Below, in pieces: positions 1-5,705 of a stretch of 8,401 nt of DNA. Positions within the stretch are counted from its first letter, which is position 1. The number at the start of each line of letters is the position of its first letter. The stretch lies in the NCBI GenBank assembly GCA_030836605.1, contig JAUPMC010000060.1, positions 1-8,401 of the forward strand, read 5' to 3'. The notes below the pieces were generated by a model that worked only from the letters and a program-made list of their open reading frames with translations, was not told the DNA's origin and ran no database searches. Source of the stretch: Thermoplasmatota archaeon. GTDB lineage: Archaea > Thermoplasmatota > Thermoplasmata > UBA10834. Made by a program: the position numbers and the translations under genes.

Positions 1-105
1 AAAGTGAAGGATAGTGAACGGCAATGTGCGTGGCAGGCTGGAGAGCGCGGTCAGGCGCAGGAAGGTGCCCTCGACCGTGGTCGTGTCCAGGTAGGTGTCA
101 GGTCC
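1..105. other. Unassigned 5' edge before fni
   Basis: No gene can be supported here. On the + strand the fni frame stays open back to the window start, with a GTG at 4, but the 34 residues it would add have no FNI-family character. A TAG-TGA pair at 12-17 in another frame could end an upstream + strand gene that lies outside the window. No convincing TATA box is visible, which fits fni being cotranscribed with something upstream, but the edge prevents a decision. Confidence 0.4.
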
Positions 106-1182
106 ATGGCAGACGGCGAAGGGCGGCTCATTGAGAGGCGGAAGAGCGACCACATCGAGATCTGCGTCAAGGAGGACCTCGGGGTCGGCTACTCCTACTG
201 GGACGACATCAGGCTCGTCCACAACGCCCTCCCGGAGGTGGACCTGGAGGACATCGATACCTCGGCCACTCTCTTCGGCAGGGAGCTCGGCGCGCCGATC
301 GTGATATCCGCCATCACGGGCGGGTACGGCAAGGCCGAGGAGATCAACAGGACGCTCGCGGCCGTGGCCGAGCGCTTCGGCCTGGGCATGGGCGTGGGCA
401 GCCAGAGGGCGGCCCTGGAGAACCCGGAGCTCGCGTGCACATACTCCGTGGTCAAGGAGTTCGACATACCCCTCAGGATAGGCAACCTGGGCGTCCCGCA
501 GCTCGTCGAGCAGGGCGGGAGGGCCGCCCTGACGGTCGATGACGGCCGGGCGGCCATGGACATGGTCGGCGCCCACATACTAGCGATACATCTCAACTAC
601 CTCCAGGAGGTCGTGCAGCCGGAGGGGGACACGAGGTCGAAGGGCGGCCTCAAGGCGATAGAGAAGATGTCGTCGGCCCTCCCCGTCATGGCCAAGGAGA
701 CCGGCGCCGGCATGTCGAGGGGCGTCGCGCTCAGGCTCAAGCGGGCGGGTGTCAAGGGCATCGACGTCGGCGGCCTGGGCGGCACGAGCTTCTCCGCGGT
801 GGAGTACTACCGGGCGCGGTCCGCCGGGGACAGCACCAGGGCCAACATAGGCGAGACCTTCTGGGACTGGGGCGTACCGACCCCCGTGTCCGTCGTGCTG
901 TCGTCCGTCGGGCTCCCGATTGTCGCGACCGGGGGAGTGCGCTCCGGGCTCGATGTCGCCAGGGCCATCTCCATAGGCGCGTCCGCGGCGGGGCTCGCGG
1001 GGCGTCTGCTCCCGGCGGCGCTCGAGGGCGAGGACGCCCTCTCGGCCGAGGTCGGGACGATCATCCAGGAGCTCAAGGCCGCGATGTTCCTCGTGGGCGC
1101 GAAGGACATCGAGGCGTTGAGCGCGGCCAACGCCCTCGTGACCGGCAGGTCGAGGGAGTGGCTCGACAACGTCATGGAGTGA
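106..1182 (+). CDS. fni: Type 2 isopentenyl-diphosphate delta-isomerase
   Basis: The enzyme interconverts isopentenyl diphosphate and dimethylallyl diphosphate in the cytoplasm, using FMN and NADPH. This supplies the allylic primer for archaeal lipid chains. The 358-residue product matches the usual family length. Visible motifs in order: an RRKSDH stretch at 11-16, ITGG at 70-73, a GVGSQR glycine loop at 96-101, IGNLG at 125-129, the catalytic HLNYLQEVVQPEGD block at 162-175 (His, Asn, Gln and Glu of the active site), KETG at 197-200, the DVGGLGGTSF FMN-phosphate loop at 220-229, WDWGVPT at 253-259 and ATGG at 274-277. I chose the ATG at 106 because family similarity begins just after it. 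The in-frame GTG at 4 adds 34 unrelated residues. A weak GGTG-type ribosome binding site precedes the ATG. The gene is followed at 5 bases by a prenyl synthase, the next step of the same pathway. Confidence 0.95.
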   Translation: MADGEGRLIERRKSDHIEICVKEDLGVGYSYWDDIRLVHNALPEVDLEDIDTSATLFGRELGAPIVISAITGGYGKAEEINRTLAAVAERFGLGMGVGSQRAALENPELACTYSVVKEFDIPLRIGNLGVPQLVEQGGRAALTVDDGRAAMDMVGAHILAIHLNYLQEVVQPEGDTRSKGGLKAIEKMSSALPVMAKETGAGMSRGVALRLKRAGVKGIDVGGLGGTSFSAVEYYRARSAGDSTRANIGETFWDWGVPTPVSVVLSSVGLPIVATGGVRSGLDVARAISIGASAAGLAGRLLPAALEGEDALSAEVGTIIQELKAAMFLVGAKDIEALSAANALVTGRSREWLDNVME

Positions 1183-1183
1183 G
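1176..1183 (+). promoter_or_regulatory. Ribosome binding site for the prenyl synthase gene
   Basis: GGAGTGAG lies across the fni stop codon (TGA 1180-1182), with its GGAG core 8 bases before the ATG at 1188. It supports that ATG over the in-frame ATG at 1158, which lies inside fni, and implies coupled translation of the two genes. Confidence 0.55.
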
Positions 1184-1187
1184 CTCG

Positions 1188-2171
1188 ATGGGGTTCCCCG
1201 AAGACTACAAGGACAGAGTGAAGCGCATCAACGAGCGGCTCATGGGCAGCCTCGATGTCATGGAGGAGGAGAGGCTCAAGGCCGCGATGGCCCACTACCC
1301 GGGCGCCGGCGGGAAGCGGCTCAGGCCGCTCCTGGCGACGATCGTGTCCGAGGCGGTCGGCGGCCGCGCGGAGGCCGCGATGCCGTTCGGGACGGCCCTC
1401 GAGATGGTCCACAACTTCACGCTCGTGCACGACGATGTGATGGACGATGACGACACGAGGCGCGGCCTCAAGACCGTGCACTCGCTCTACGGGGTCCCCG
1501 AGGCGATACTGGCAGGGGACGCGATGTTCGCGCGCGCGTTCGAGATAGTGCTCGACTCCGACGTGCCCGCGTCCGACCTGGTGGAGCTGACGGACATACT
1601 CGCGCGGTCCGTGCGGCTGCTGGCCGAGGGCCAGCAGATGGACATGGACTTCGAGACCCGGAAGGAGGTCTCGTCCGAGGAGTACCTCAAGATGATAGAG
1701 CGCAAGACCGCGGTCTTGTACTCGGCCGCCGCGCAGGGCGGCGCGATCGTCGGGGGCGGCTCGGAGCCGCAGCAGGAGTCGCTCTTCGAGTACGGGAGGC
1801 TCATGGGGCTCGGGTTCCAGATATGGGACGACGTCCTCGACCTCCGCTCGGACCAGAAGACCTTCGGCAAGCCGGTCCTGAACGATATCAGGAACGGCAA
1901 GAAGACGCTCATCGCCGTCCACGCGCTCGAGAACCTGAAGGGCAAGGAGCGCGAGGAGTTCGTCGCGGTCCTCGGGAAGAAGACCGCGTCGGAGAAGGAG
2001 CTCCTGAGGGCGAAGCAGATACTGGAGGACTCGGGCTCGATAGACCACGCGGCCAGGGTGTCGATGGAGCTCGTCGCCAAGGCCAAGGACCGCCTGGGCG
2101 TGCTCAAGGACTCGACCCACAAGGACGCCCTCAAGGCGTTCGCGGACTACATGATCGCGAGGAAGACCTAG
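1188..2171 (+). CDS. idsA: Short-chain polyprenyl diphosphate synthase, GGPP synthase type
   Basis: This trans-prenyltransferase condenses IPP onto allylic diphosphates, most likely making geranylgeranyl diphosphate for archaeal membrane lipids. The 327-residue protein has the all-alpha family's marks: GGKRLRP at 41-47, the first aspartate-rich motif DDVMD at 82-86, the second DDVLD at 214-218, KT at 173-174 and GKKT at 237-240. Phe77 sits five residues before the first aspartate motif. In characterised archaeal GGPP synthases an aromatic residue there limits the chain to C20, so a C20 product is the best inference, though C15/C20 bifunctionality is possible. The gene starts 5 bases after fni and forms an operon with it, placing two consecutive isoprenoid steps together. 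Its TAG stop overlaps the stop of the convergent radB gene. The ATG at 1158 would add ten residues read from inside fni and is unlikely. Confidence 0.93.
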   Translation: MGFPEDYKDRVKRINERLMGSLDVMEEERLKAAMAHYPGAGGKRLRPLLATIVSEAVGGRAEAAMPFGTALEMVHNFTLVHDDVMDDDDTRRGLKTVHSLYGVPEAILAGDAMFARAFEIVLDSDVPASDLVELTDILARSVRLLAEGQQMDMDFETRKEVSSEEYLKMIERKTAVLYSAAAQGGAIVGGGSEPQQESLFEYGRLMGLGFQIWDDVLDLRSDQKTFGKPVLNDIRNGKKTLIAVHALENLKGKEREEFVAVLGKKTASEKELLRAKQILEDSGSIDHAARVSMELVAKAKDRLGVLKDSTHKDALKAFADYMIARKT

Positions 2172-2173
2172 GT
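2166..2173. other. Palindrome carrying both convergent stop codons
   Basis: ACCTAGGT is a perfect 8-base palindrome. The + strand TAG at 2169-2171 ends the prenyl synthase. The - strand TAG, reading 2170-2168, ends radB. The two coding regions overlap by four bases (CTAG), so neither gene has a 3' untranslated region that avoids the other gene, and their mRNAs must overlap in antisense if transcription continues past the stops. Confidence 0.9.
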
Positions 2174-2833
2174 CACGCCGTCCTTGGTCAGCTTGAAGTC
2201 GGCCCTCTTGCCCTCCTCGAGGTGCCGGTGCTTGATGATGACCGCGCGCCTGGTGCTGGCCGCGACCTTGTCCAGCCGGACGATGGCCTTCGCGTTGTGC
2301 ATCAGCACATGGCCCCCGAGCGGCTCGAAGGTCCCCTTCTCGATGTCCGTGTAGACCTGAGATGTCAGCAGGATGGGCATGCCCTTGTTCCTCGCGACCC
2401 CGAGGAGCTTCGCGAGCTGGTTGCTCAGGGAGCGCCTGGTGCCCCTCTCCTCGTCGTTCCTGGTGAGCCTGTAGTGTATCGTGGCTGAGTCGAGTATTAT
2501 GACGCCCACCTCGAGGGAGCTCTCGGCCAGCCTCACTGCCTTCTCCACGAGCTTCTCCTGGTCATCGAAGTTGTGCGGCTCGAAGAACAGGATGTTCTTC
2601 ATGACCTCCTCGAACTCGTCCCCGCAGATCTGTTTCAGCCGCTCGAGGGAGACGCCCTCGGTGTCGATGTATATGACCTTCTTGCCCTGCGAGGCCACGT
2701 TCCTCGCGACCTGAAGGCAGATGTTCGTCTTGCCGGTGCCCGCCTCGCCGAACAGGAGCGTGATCGACCCTCCCTCGAGGCCCCCCTCCAGGAGCCCGTC
2801 CAGGCCGGCTGAGCCTATGGCCACATGCGACAC
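2168..2833 (-). CDS. radB: DNA repair and recombination protein RadB
   Basis: RadB is the short RecA/RadA paralogue of euryarchaea: a single ATPase core without the N-terminal helix-hairpin-helix domain of RadA. It is thought to assist homologous recombination as a RadA accessory factor. The 221-residue product shows the Walker A loop GEAGTGKT at 29-36, YIDTEG at 55-60, a Walker B strand ending in Asp115 (VIILD, 111-115), and a RecA-like C-terminal core with SNQLAKLLG and PILLTSQVY. Length fits the family (about 220-240). No ATG is available in frame near the N-terminus. The GTG at 2833 is the most upstream canonical start and lies about 27 bases from a TATA-like element, suggesting a leaderless mRNA. 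The GTG at 2824 is the alternative. Upstream the frame runs into an intergenic gap without other starts. Convergent with the isoprenoid pair and divergent from bud32, so probably monocistronic. Confidence 0.92.
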   Translation of the reverse strand: MSHVAIGSAGLDGLLEGGLEGGSITLLFGEAGTGKTNICLQVARNVASQGKKVIYIDTEGVSLERLKQICGDEFEEVMKNILFFEPHNFDDQEKLVEKAVRLAESSLEVGVIILDSATIHYRLTRNDEERGTRRSLSNQLAKLLGVARNKGMPILLTSQVYTDIEKGTFEPLGGHVLMHNAKAIVRLDKVAASTRRAVIIKHRHLEEGKRADFKLTKDGVT

Positions 2834-2854
2834 AGGACGCCATCGGACTCGCTG

Positions 2855-2864
2855 ATGATAAGCG
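2855..2864 (-). promoter_or_regulatory. Possible radB TATA box
   Basis: On the - strand the sequence reads GCTTATCATC, a partial match to the archaeal TATA consensus. Its centre is about 27 bases before the GTG at 2833, the spacing expected when transcription begins at or next to the start codon. It is weaker than the other TATA boxes in this window. Confidence 0.35.
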
Positions 2865-2888
2865 TTGCTAGTAGTTGAAATTCAAAAG

Positions 2889-2912
2889 GGGCCACTGCCC
2901 TCGCGGTGGCCC
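2889..2912. repeat. Strong GC hairpin in the radB-bud32 gap
   Basis: Positions 2889-2898 (GGGCCACTGC) pair with 2903-2912 (GCGGTGGCCC) around the loop CCTC, giving a 10-base-pair stem with a single G-T pair. Just outside it, 2875-2885 holds the inverted repeat TTGAA-A-TTCAA. On the - strand the hairpin is followed by TTTT (2887-2884), so it could act as a terminator-like or leader structure ahead of radB. The rest of 2913-3032 is GC-rich, with smaller hairpins (for example TCTCG/CGAGA near 2954-2966), and carries no credible ORF. I cannot name an RNA family. Confidence 0.5.
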
Positions 2913-3032
2913 GTGGGATTTCAGGAGGTTTGCCTCGGCACGTGCTGGTGGTCTCGCGTCGAGAACGCCCCGCGGTGCCCCCCCGCACGGATGTCGCCCG
3001 CCTGAGGCGTCCGACCCCTGGGGCCGGCTATC

Positions 3033-3040
3033 TTTTATAA
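3033..3040 (+). promoter_or_regulatory. TATA box of bud32
   Basis: TTTTATAA stands out in a very GC-rich surround. Its centre is about 27-28 bases before the GTG at 3064, so transcription should begin at or within a base or two of the start codon, giving a leaderless mRNA. It also shows that the open frame running upstream to 2875 is not coding. Confidence 0.75.
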
Positions 3041-3063
3041 CAACCGAGCACTTTCCAGCACCC

Positions 3064-3687
3064 GTGGCAGTACACAGGGTAGGCGCCGAGGCCAGGCTCG
3101 ACTCCTCCGAGTGGATGGGGCGTGAGGTCGTCACGAAGCAGCGCGTGGTGAAAGGTTACAGGCACCCGGCGCTGGACAGGTCGCTCCAGACATCCAGGAT
3201 AAAGAACGAGGCCAGGTTGATGCTGGAGGCCAGGAGGGCCGGCATCGCGGTCCCGGTCATCTACTCCGTCGACTACGCGGGGAACAGGATCGTGATGCAG
3301 GAGATCAAGGGCGTCAGGGTCAAGGACGCCCTGAACGACCTGCCGGAGCCCGAGGCCGAGGAGGTCTGCCGGAAGATAGGCGAGATCGCCGCCAGGCTCC
3401 ACATGAGCGACATCGTCCACGGGGACCTGACCACGAGCAACATGCTCCTCGAGGGCGACAGGATAGTCCTGATAGACTTCTCTCTGGGCTCGAAGACGTC
3501 CGAGCTCGAGGACAAGGGCGTGGACATGCACCTGCTCGAGGAGGCGTTCCACTCGGCGCACCATGCCAGGGGCGGCCTCTACGACATCGTGAAGGGGTCG
3601 TACACGAGCGCCTATCCTCAGGGGGACGAGGTCCTGAGGAAGGTCAAGGAGATAGAGAAGAGGGGGCGTTACACACGAAAAGAATAG
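3064..3687 (+). CDS. bud32: KEOPS complex kinase/ATPase Bud32 (PRPK)
   Basis: Bud32 is the small atypical kinase of the KEOPS complex (with Kae1, Cgi121 and Pcc1), which adds the threonylcarbamoyl group at A37 of ANN-decoding tRNAs. In the complex it acts as an ATPase on Kae1. The 207-residue product has a conserved Lys25 region (KQRVVKGYRHPALDRSL, 25-41), Glu49 of the alpha-C helix (NEAR), the catalytic loop HGDLTTSN at 119-126 with Asp121 and Asn126, the metal-binding DFS (in place of DFG) at 138-140, EDKGVD at 149-154 and a basic C-terminal tail (KRGRYTRKE) typical of the family. In some archaea the domain is fused to Kae1, but here it stands alone and Kae1 is not in the window. The GTG at 3064 was chosen because of the TATA box about 27 bases upstream. 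The TAG stop overlaps the apparent beginning of rdgB. Confidence 0.93.
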   Translation: MAVHRVGAEARLDSSEWMGREVVTKQRVVKGYRHPALDRSLQTSRIKNEARLMLEARRAGIAVPVIYSVDYAGNRIVMQEIKGVRVKDALNDLPEPEAEEVCRKIGEIAARLHMSDIVHGDLTTSNMLLEGDRIVLIDFSLGSKTSELEDKGVDMHLLEEAFHSAHHARGGLYDIVKGSYTSAYPQGDEVLRKVKEIEKRGRYTRKE

Positions 3688-4241
3688 CCTTCGTCACGAG
3701 CAACGACGGGAAGTTCAGGGAGATCTCGCAGCAGATGCGGGAGCGCGGCTACGAGGTCGAGCACATCAAGACCAAGTACCCGGAGGTCCAGGCGGAGACG
3801 CTCGAGGAGACCATCGTCCCTGGGCTGGAGTGGCTCATGCAGAGGTACCAGAGGCCGATGTTCATAGACGACTCGGGCCTGTTCGTGGACGCCCTCAAGG
3901 GGTTCCCCGGGGTATACTCGTCATATGTGTTCAAGACCGTCGGGTGCGAGGGCATCCTCAGGCTCATGAAGGGCGTCGAGGACCGTCGCGCCCGGTTCGA
4001 GTGCTGCATCGGGTACCTCGAGCCGGGTGGAGAGCCGTTCATCGCGAGAGGGGTCGCCCACGGGTCGATATCCCAGGAGATGGCGGGCACGGGCGGGTTC
4101 GGGTACGACCCCGTATTCGTCCCGGAGGGACACACGCGCACGTACGCGCAGATAGATGTGGCGGAGAAGAACACCATGTCCCACAGGGGTCGCGCGGTGG
4201 CCAAGTTCCTTGAGGAGCTCCCTCGGTTGCTGAAAACCTGA
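3684..4241 (+). CDS. rdgB: XTP/dITP pyrophosphatase, RdgB/HAM1 family, unusual start
   Basis: The family hydrolyses non-canonical purine NTPs (ITP, dITP, XTP) to monophosphates and pyrophosphate, keeping deaminated bases out of nucleic acids. Taken from 3684, the product is 185 residues, normal for the family. It shows the nucleotide-binding TSNDGKFRE at 5-13, the catalytic DDSGL at 62-66, GFPGVYSS at 73-80, FGYDPVF at 139-145 and the EKNTMSHRGRA substrate motif at 161-171. The start is the problem. The first canonical codon in frame is ATG 3735, which would remove the essential TSN..K..E segment. The only plausible nearby initiator is ATA 3684-3686, overlapping the bud32 TAG stop as ATAG. 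Otherwise the frame could be reached by a -1 shift from bud32 at AAAA (3678-3681). Function is secure; the mode of initiation is inference. Confidence 0.88.
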   Translation: MAFVTSNDGKFREISQQMRERGYEVEHIKTKYPEVQAETLEETIVPGLEWLMQRYQRPMFIDDSGLFVDALKGFPGVYSSYVFKTVGCEGILRLMKGVEDRRARFECCIGYLEPGGEPFIARGVAHGSISQEMAGTGGFGYDPVFVPEGHTRTYAQIDVAEKNTMSHRGRAVAKFLEELPRLLKT

Positions 4242-4249
4242 GCGAAGCA

Positions 4250-4256
4250 TTTTATC
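4250..4256 (+). promoter_or_regulatory. Possible TATA box of tRNA-Pro
   Basis: TTTTATC begins 9 bases after the rdgB stop, with its centre about 44 bases before the mature tRNA end. That predicts a short 5' leader. A second AT-rich spot, CATAATC at 4266-4272, would place initiation almost at the mature 5' end. Either could serve. Confidence 0.4.
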
Positions 4257-4296
4257 CGGGCCGCGCATAATCGGGTGGAGCGGACCATCCAGCAGC

Positions 4297-4370
4297 GGGG
4301 TAGTGGTTTAGCTTGGTATGATTCGTGCTTTGGGAGCATGAGGTCGTCGGTTCAAATCCGACCTACCCCA
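4297..4370 (+). tRNA. tRNA-Pro (anticodon UGG)
   Basis: A complete cloverleaf of 74 bases can be drawn. The acceptor stem GGGGTAG (4297-4303) pairs perfectly with CTACCCC (4363-4369), with discriminator A at 4370. The anticodon stem CGTGC/GCATG (4324-4328, 4336-4340) encloses the loop TTTGGGA, placing TGG at 4331-4333. The variable loop AGGTC is followed by the T arm GTCGG-TTCAAAT-CCGAC (4346-4362). The D stem (GTTT/TGAT) is weak, with G-T pairs. There is no intron, and the 3' CCA is not encoded: the bases after the discriminator are CCT, so CCA must be added enzymatically. UGG at the wobble position can read several proline codons. Confidence 0.96.
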
Positions 4371-4413
4371 CCTCCATCTCGACGGCCAGTCTGGGAGACG
4401 GGCCGAATGCTGT

Positions 4414-4448
4414 CTCGAGTGCTTCTCGAGCCCCGAGCTTGTCTGGGG
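4414..4448. repeat. Two small hairpins after tRNA-Pro
   Basis: The gap 4371-4536 holds no gene. Within it CTCGAG (4414-4419) and CTCGAG (4425-4430) form a six-base-pair stem over TGCTT, followed directly by CCCC (4431-4434) and GGGG (4445-4448) as a second stem. There is no T-run behind either, so a terminator role cannot be claimed. They may simply reflect GC-rich composition. Confidence 0.3.
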
Positions 4449-4536
4449 AGGAGAGCCTGGCGCTAAGGACTTGAGGTCGTCCCGGGAGTGGTTCAGGGGC
4501 GTGTGACTGGCCCGGGCATTCACCTTCGCCCGAGGC

Positions 4537-5556
4537 CTACGGTGCCTGGTCGCCCGCGGGGGGCGGCGGTTCCTTTCCCTCGCCCTTCCGCCGGGTCAAG
4601 ATGTACGCGAGGACCGTGACGCAGACGGCGGCCACGGTCGCCAGTATGCCGACGGCGAGCCACGCGTTGGATATCCCGTCCAACAACTGGTCCTCGTCCG
4701 AGTCATCCTCATCGCCGGGCTCGTAGGACAGCAGCGTCCAGGTGACATGGTCGTCTTCGAGGTCCAACTGCAGTTTCGCGTCCGCGTCGATGTCAGGGCA
4801 GTACCACTCGGTCGCGTTCGCATCCCCGTCGGAGTGCTCTATCTTCAGGCACTCATGGGTCCCTGAAGGGCCCGTGATCGCTTCGAACCCCGTCAGCCTG
4901 TACTCGGTGACCTCGTGCAAGTCCCACTCCTCCTCGAACGGGGCGTCGCCAATCACACCGGTCACAAGCGAGTGGGAGATGCTCTCGACATCCCAGGTCG
5001 CGCCCACTTCGAGCTCGAGCCCCTGCGCGTCGACGTCGAGGGTCTCGGGGTCTATCGCCCAGAGCTCGTAGTCGGTCTCGTTCGCCTCGTGATAGTAGAC
5101 GTATTCGCCCAGGTGGCTCGCCGGGTCCCCGGTGTACATGTCGACGTCCAGTGTCTCGTTCGAGACCACCCTCAGGAGGTCATCAGTGCTCAGGTCATGA
5201 TACTCGTCGAAGTCAACCCTGTATGTGCCGCGCAAGTCCGCCGTCGCCACGGCGCCGGTGAAGGTCTCATACTGGGCGCTGCCGGAGACTTCAGCAAGCA
5301 TGAACGTGTGGTAAGCGATGACGTCGACGCTCTCGTCGTCGAGGGTGATGCAGCCCGTCATGTCGCGGGTCACTGTCAGGTTCCCGCTGATGGACATCTG
5401 CATCGAGTCGTCTTCGTACTCCTCCGAATAATCATACACCCATATGTCCAGGCCGGCTTCGCCGCACTGCCCGGAGGCGCTCGGGAGGCAGGACGCCAGT
5501 GCGGAGAGGACAATCGTCGCGATTGCCACGGGCACGGTCCACGCGCGGGCTCTCAT
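4537..5556 (-). CDS. Unrecognised exported acidic protein with C-terminal membrane anchor
   Basis: I do not recognise the family with confidence. The 339-residue product begins with a signal peptide: MRARAW, then a hydrophobic stretch about 8-22. It has either a lipobox-like LASC ending at Cys23 or a signal-peptidase site near ASG-Q (27-30). A long, very acidic ectodomain (about 31-295) follows, with beta-strand-like alternation, four N-X-T/S sequons (NLT, NET twice, NAT) and cysteines at 31, 69, 236 and 253. A segment near 223-263 (GFEAITGPSGTHECLKIE, then EWYCPD) resembles the 'aGTfec..ie...wy.pd' pattern of DUF3108-like secreted beta-sandwich proteins; this is only a pattern resemblance. 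An Asp/Glu run at 281-289 precedes a transmembrane helix (about 298-320) and a basic, proline-rich cytoplasmic tail (RRKGEGKEPPPP). The predicted topology is outside with a single anchor. The gene has its own TATA box and is divergent from kamA. Confidence 0.85.
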   Translation of the reverse strand: MRARAWTVPVAIATIVLSALASCLPSASGQCGEAGLDIWVYDYSEEYEDDSMQMSISGNLTVTRDMTGCITLDDESVDVIAYHTFMLAEVSGSAQYETFTGAVATADLRGTYRVDFDEYHDLSTDDLLRVVSNETLDVDMYTGDPASHLGEYVYYHEANETDYELWAIDPETLDVDAQGLELEVGATWDVESISHSLVTGVIGDAPFEEEWDLHEVTEYRLTGFEAITGPSGTHECLKIEHSDGDANATEWYCPDIDADAKLQLDLEDDHVTWTLLSYEPGDEDDSDEDQLLDGISNAWLAVGILATVAAVCVTVLAYILTRRKGEGKEPPPPAGDQAP

Positions 5557-5577
5557 GAGGATGTGGACGCGCTGACC

Positions 5578-5588
5578 GGATATATGTA
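5578..5588 (-). promoter_or_regulatory. TATA box of the exported-protein gene
   Basis: On the - strand the sequence reads TACATATATCC. Its centre near 5583 is about 27 bases before the A of the ATG at 5556, so the mRNA is predicted to be leaderless. No ribosome binding site is visible before this ATG, which agrees. Confidence 0.65.
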
Positions 5589-5647
5589 CCCTCGTCGGAA
5601 CGTGACGCTCTCGGCCAGCTCAGGGCAGAGGCGCGCCCTGCAATCAA

Positions 5648-5656
5648 TCTAAATAG
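5648..5656 (+). promoter_or_regulatory. Probable TATA box of kamA
   Basis: TCTAAATAG predicts transcription from about 5679, giving a leader of roughly 27 bases that contains the GGGAGG ribosome binding site. A second candidate, ACTTATAC at 5662-5669, would start transcription at about 5693. The divergent gap 5557-5705 therefore holds back-to-back promoters. Confidence 0.5.
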
Positions 5657-5692
5657 GGGGGACTTATACCCCATTTCCAAGAGCAGATGCCC

Positions 5693-5698
5693 GGGAGG
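5693..5698 (+). promoter_or_regulatory. Ribosome binding site of kamA
   Basis: GGGAGG lies 7 bases before the ATG at 5706 and fixes that start. The ATG at 5687 lies before it in a different frame. This is the clearest Shine-Dalgarno site in the window and contrasts with the apparently leaderless genes around it. Confidence 0.65.
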
Positions 5699-5705
5699 CC
5701 TGGCG

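Noticed and set aside
4..105. 34-residue N-terminal extension of fni from the GTG at 4
   Set aside because: FNI similarity starts just after the ATG at 106. The extension has no family character and begins at the window edge.
1..105. Possible end of a - strand gene: one reverse frame gives a plausible-looking peptide (VEGTFLRLTALSSLP)
   Set aside because: No start codon was found in that frame before it runs into fni, and 105 bases at the edge are too few to judge.
807..2120. 437-codon open frame on the - strand opposite fni and the prenyl synthase
   Set aside because: It lies antisense to two confidently identified genes, and its translation is a low-complexity Arg/His/Leu/Val/Glu mixture typical of the reverse frame of GC-rich coding DNA.
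1823..2488. 221-codon + strand frame spanning the prenyl synthase/radB junction
   Set aside because: It overlaps two real genes out of frame and across both stop codons. Its sequence is Gly/Arg/Pro-rich and without motifs.
2875..3063. N-terminal extension of bud32 upstream of the GTG at 3064
   Set aside because: It contains the TATA box, a strong hairpin and an Arg/Pro/Gly-rich translation unlike any Bud32 N-terminus.
4275..4466. 63-codon + strand frame across the tRNA
   Set aside because: It reads through a complete tRNA-Pro gene and has no recognisable features.
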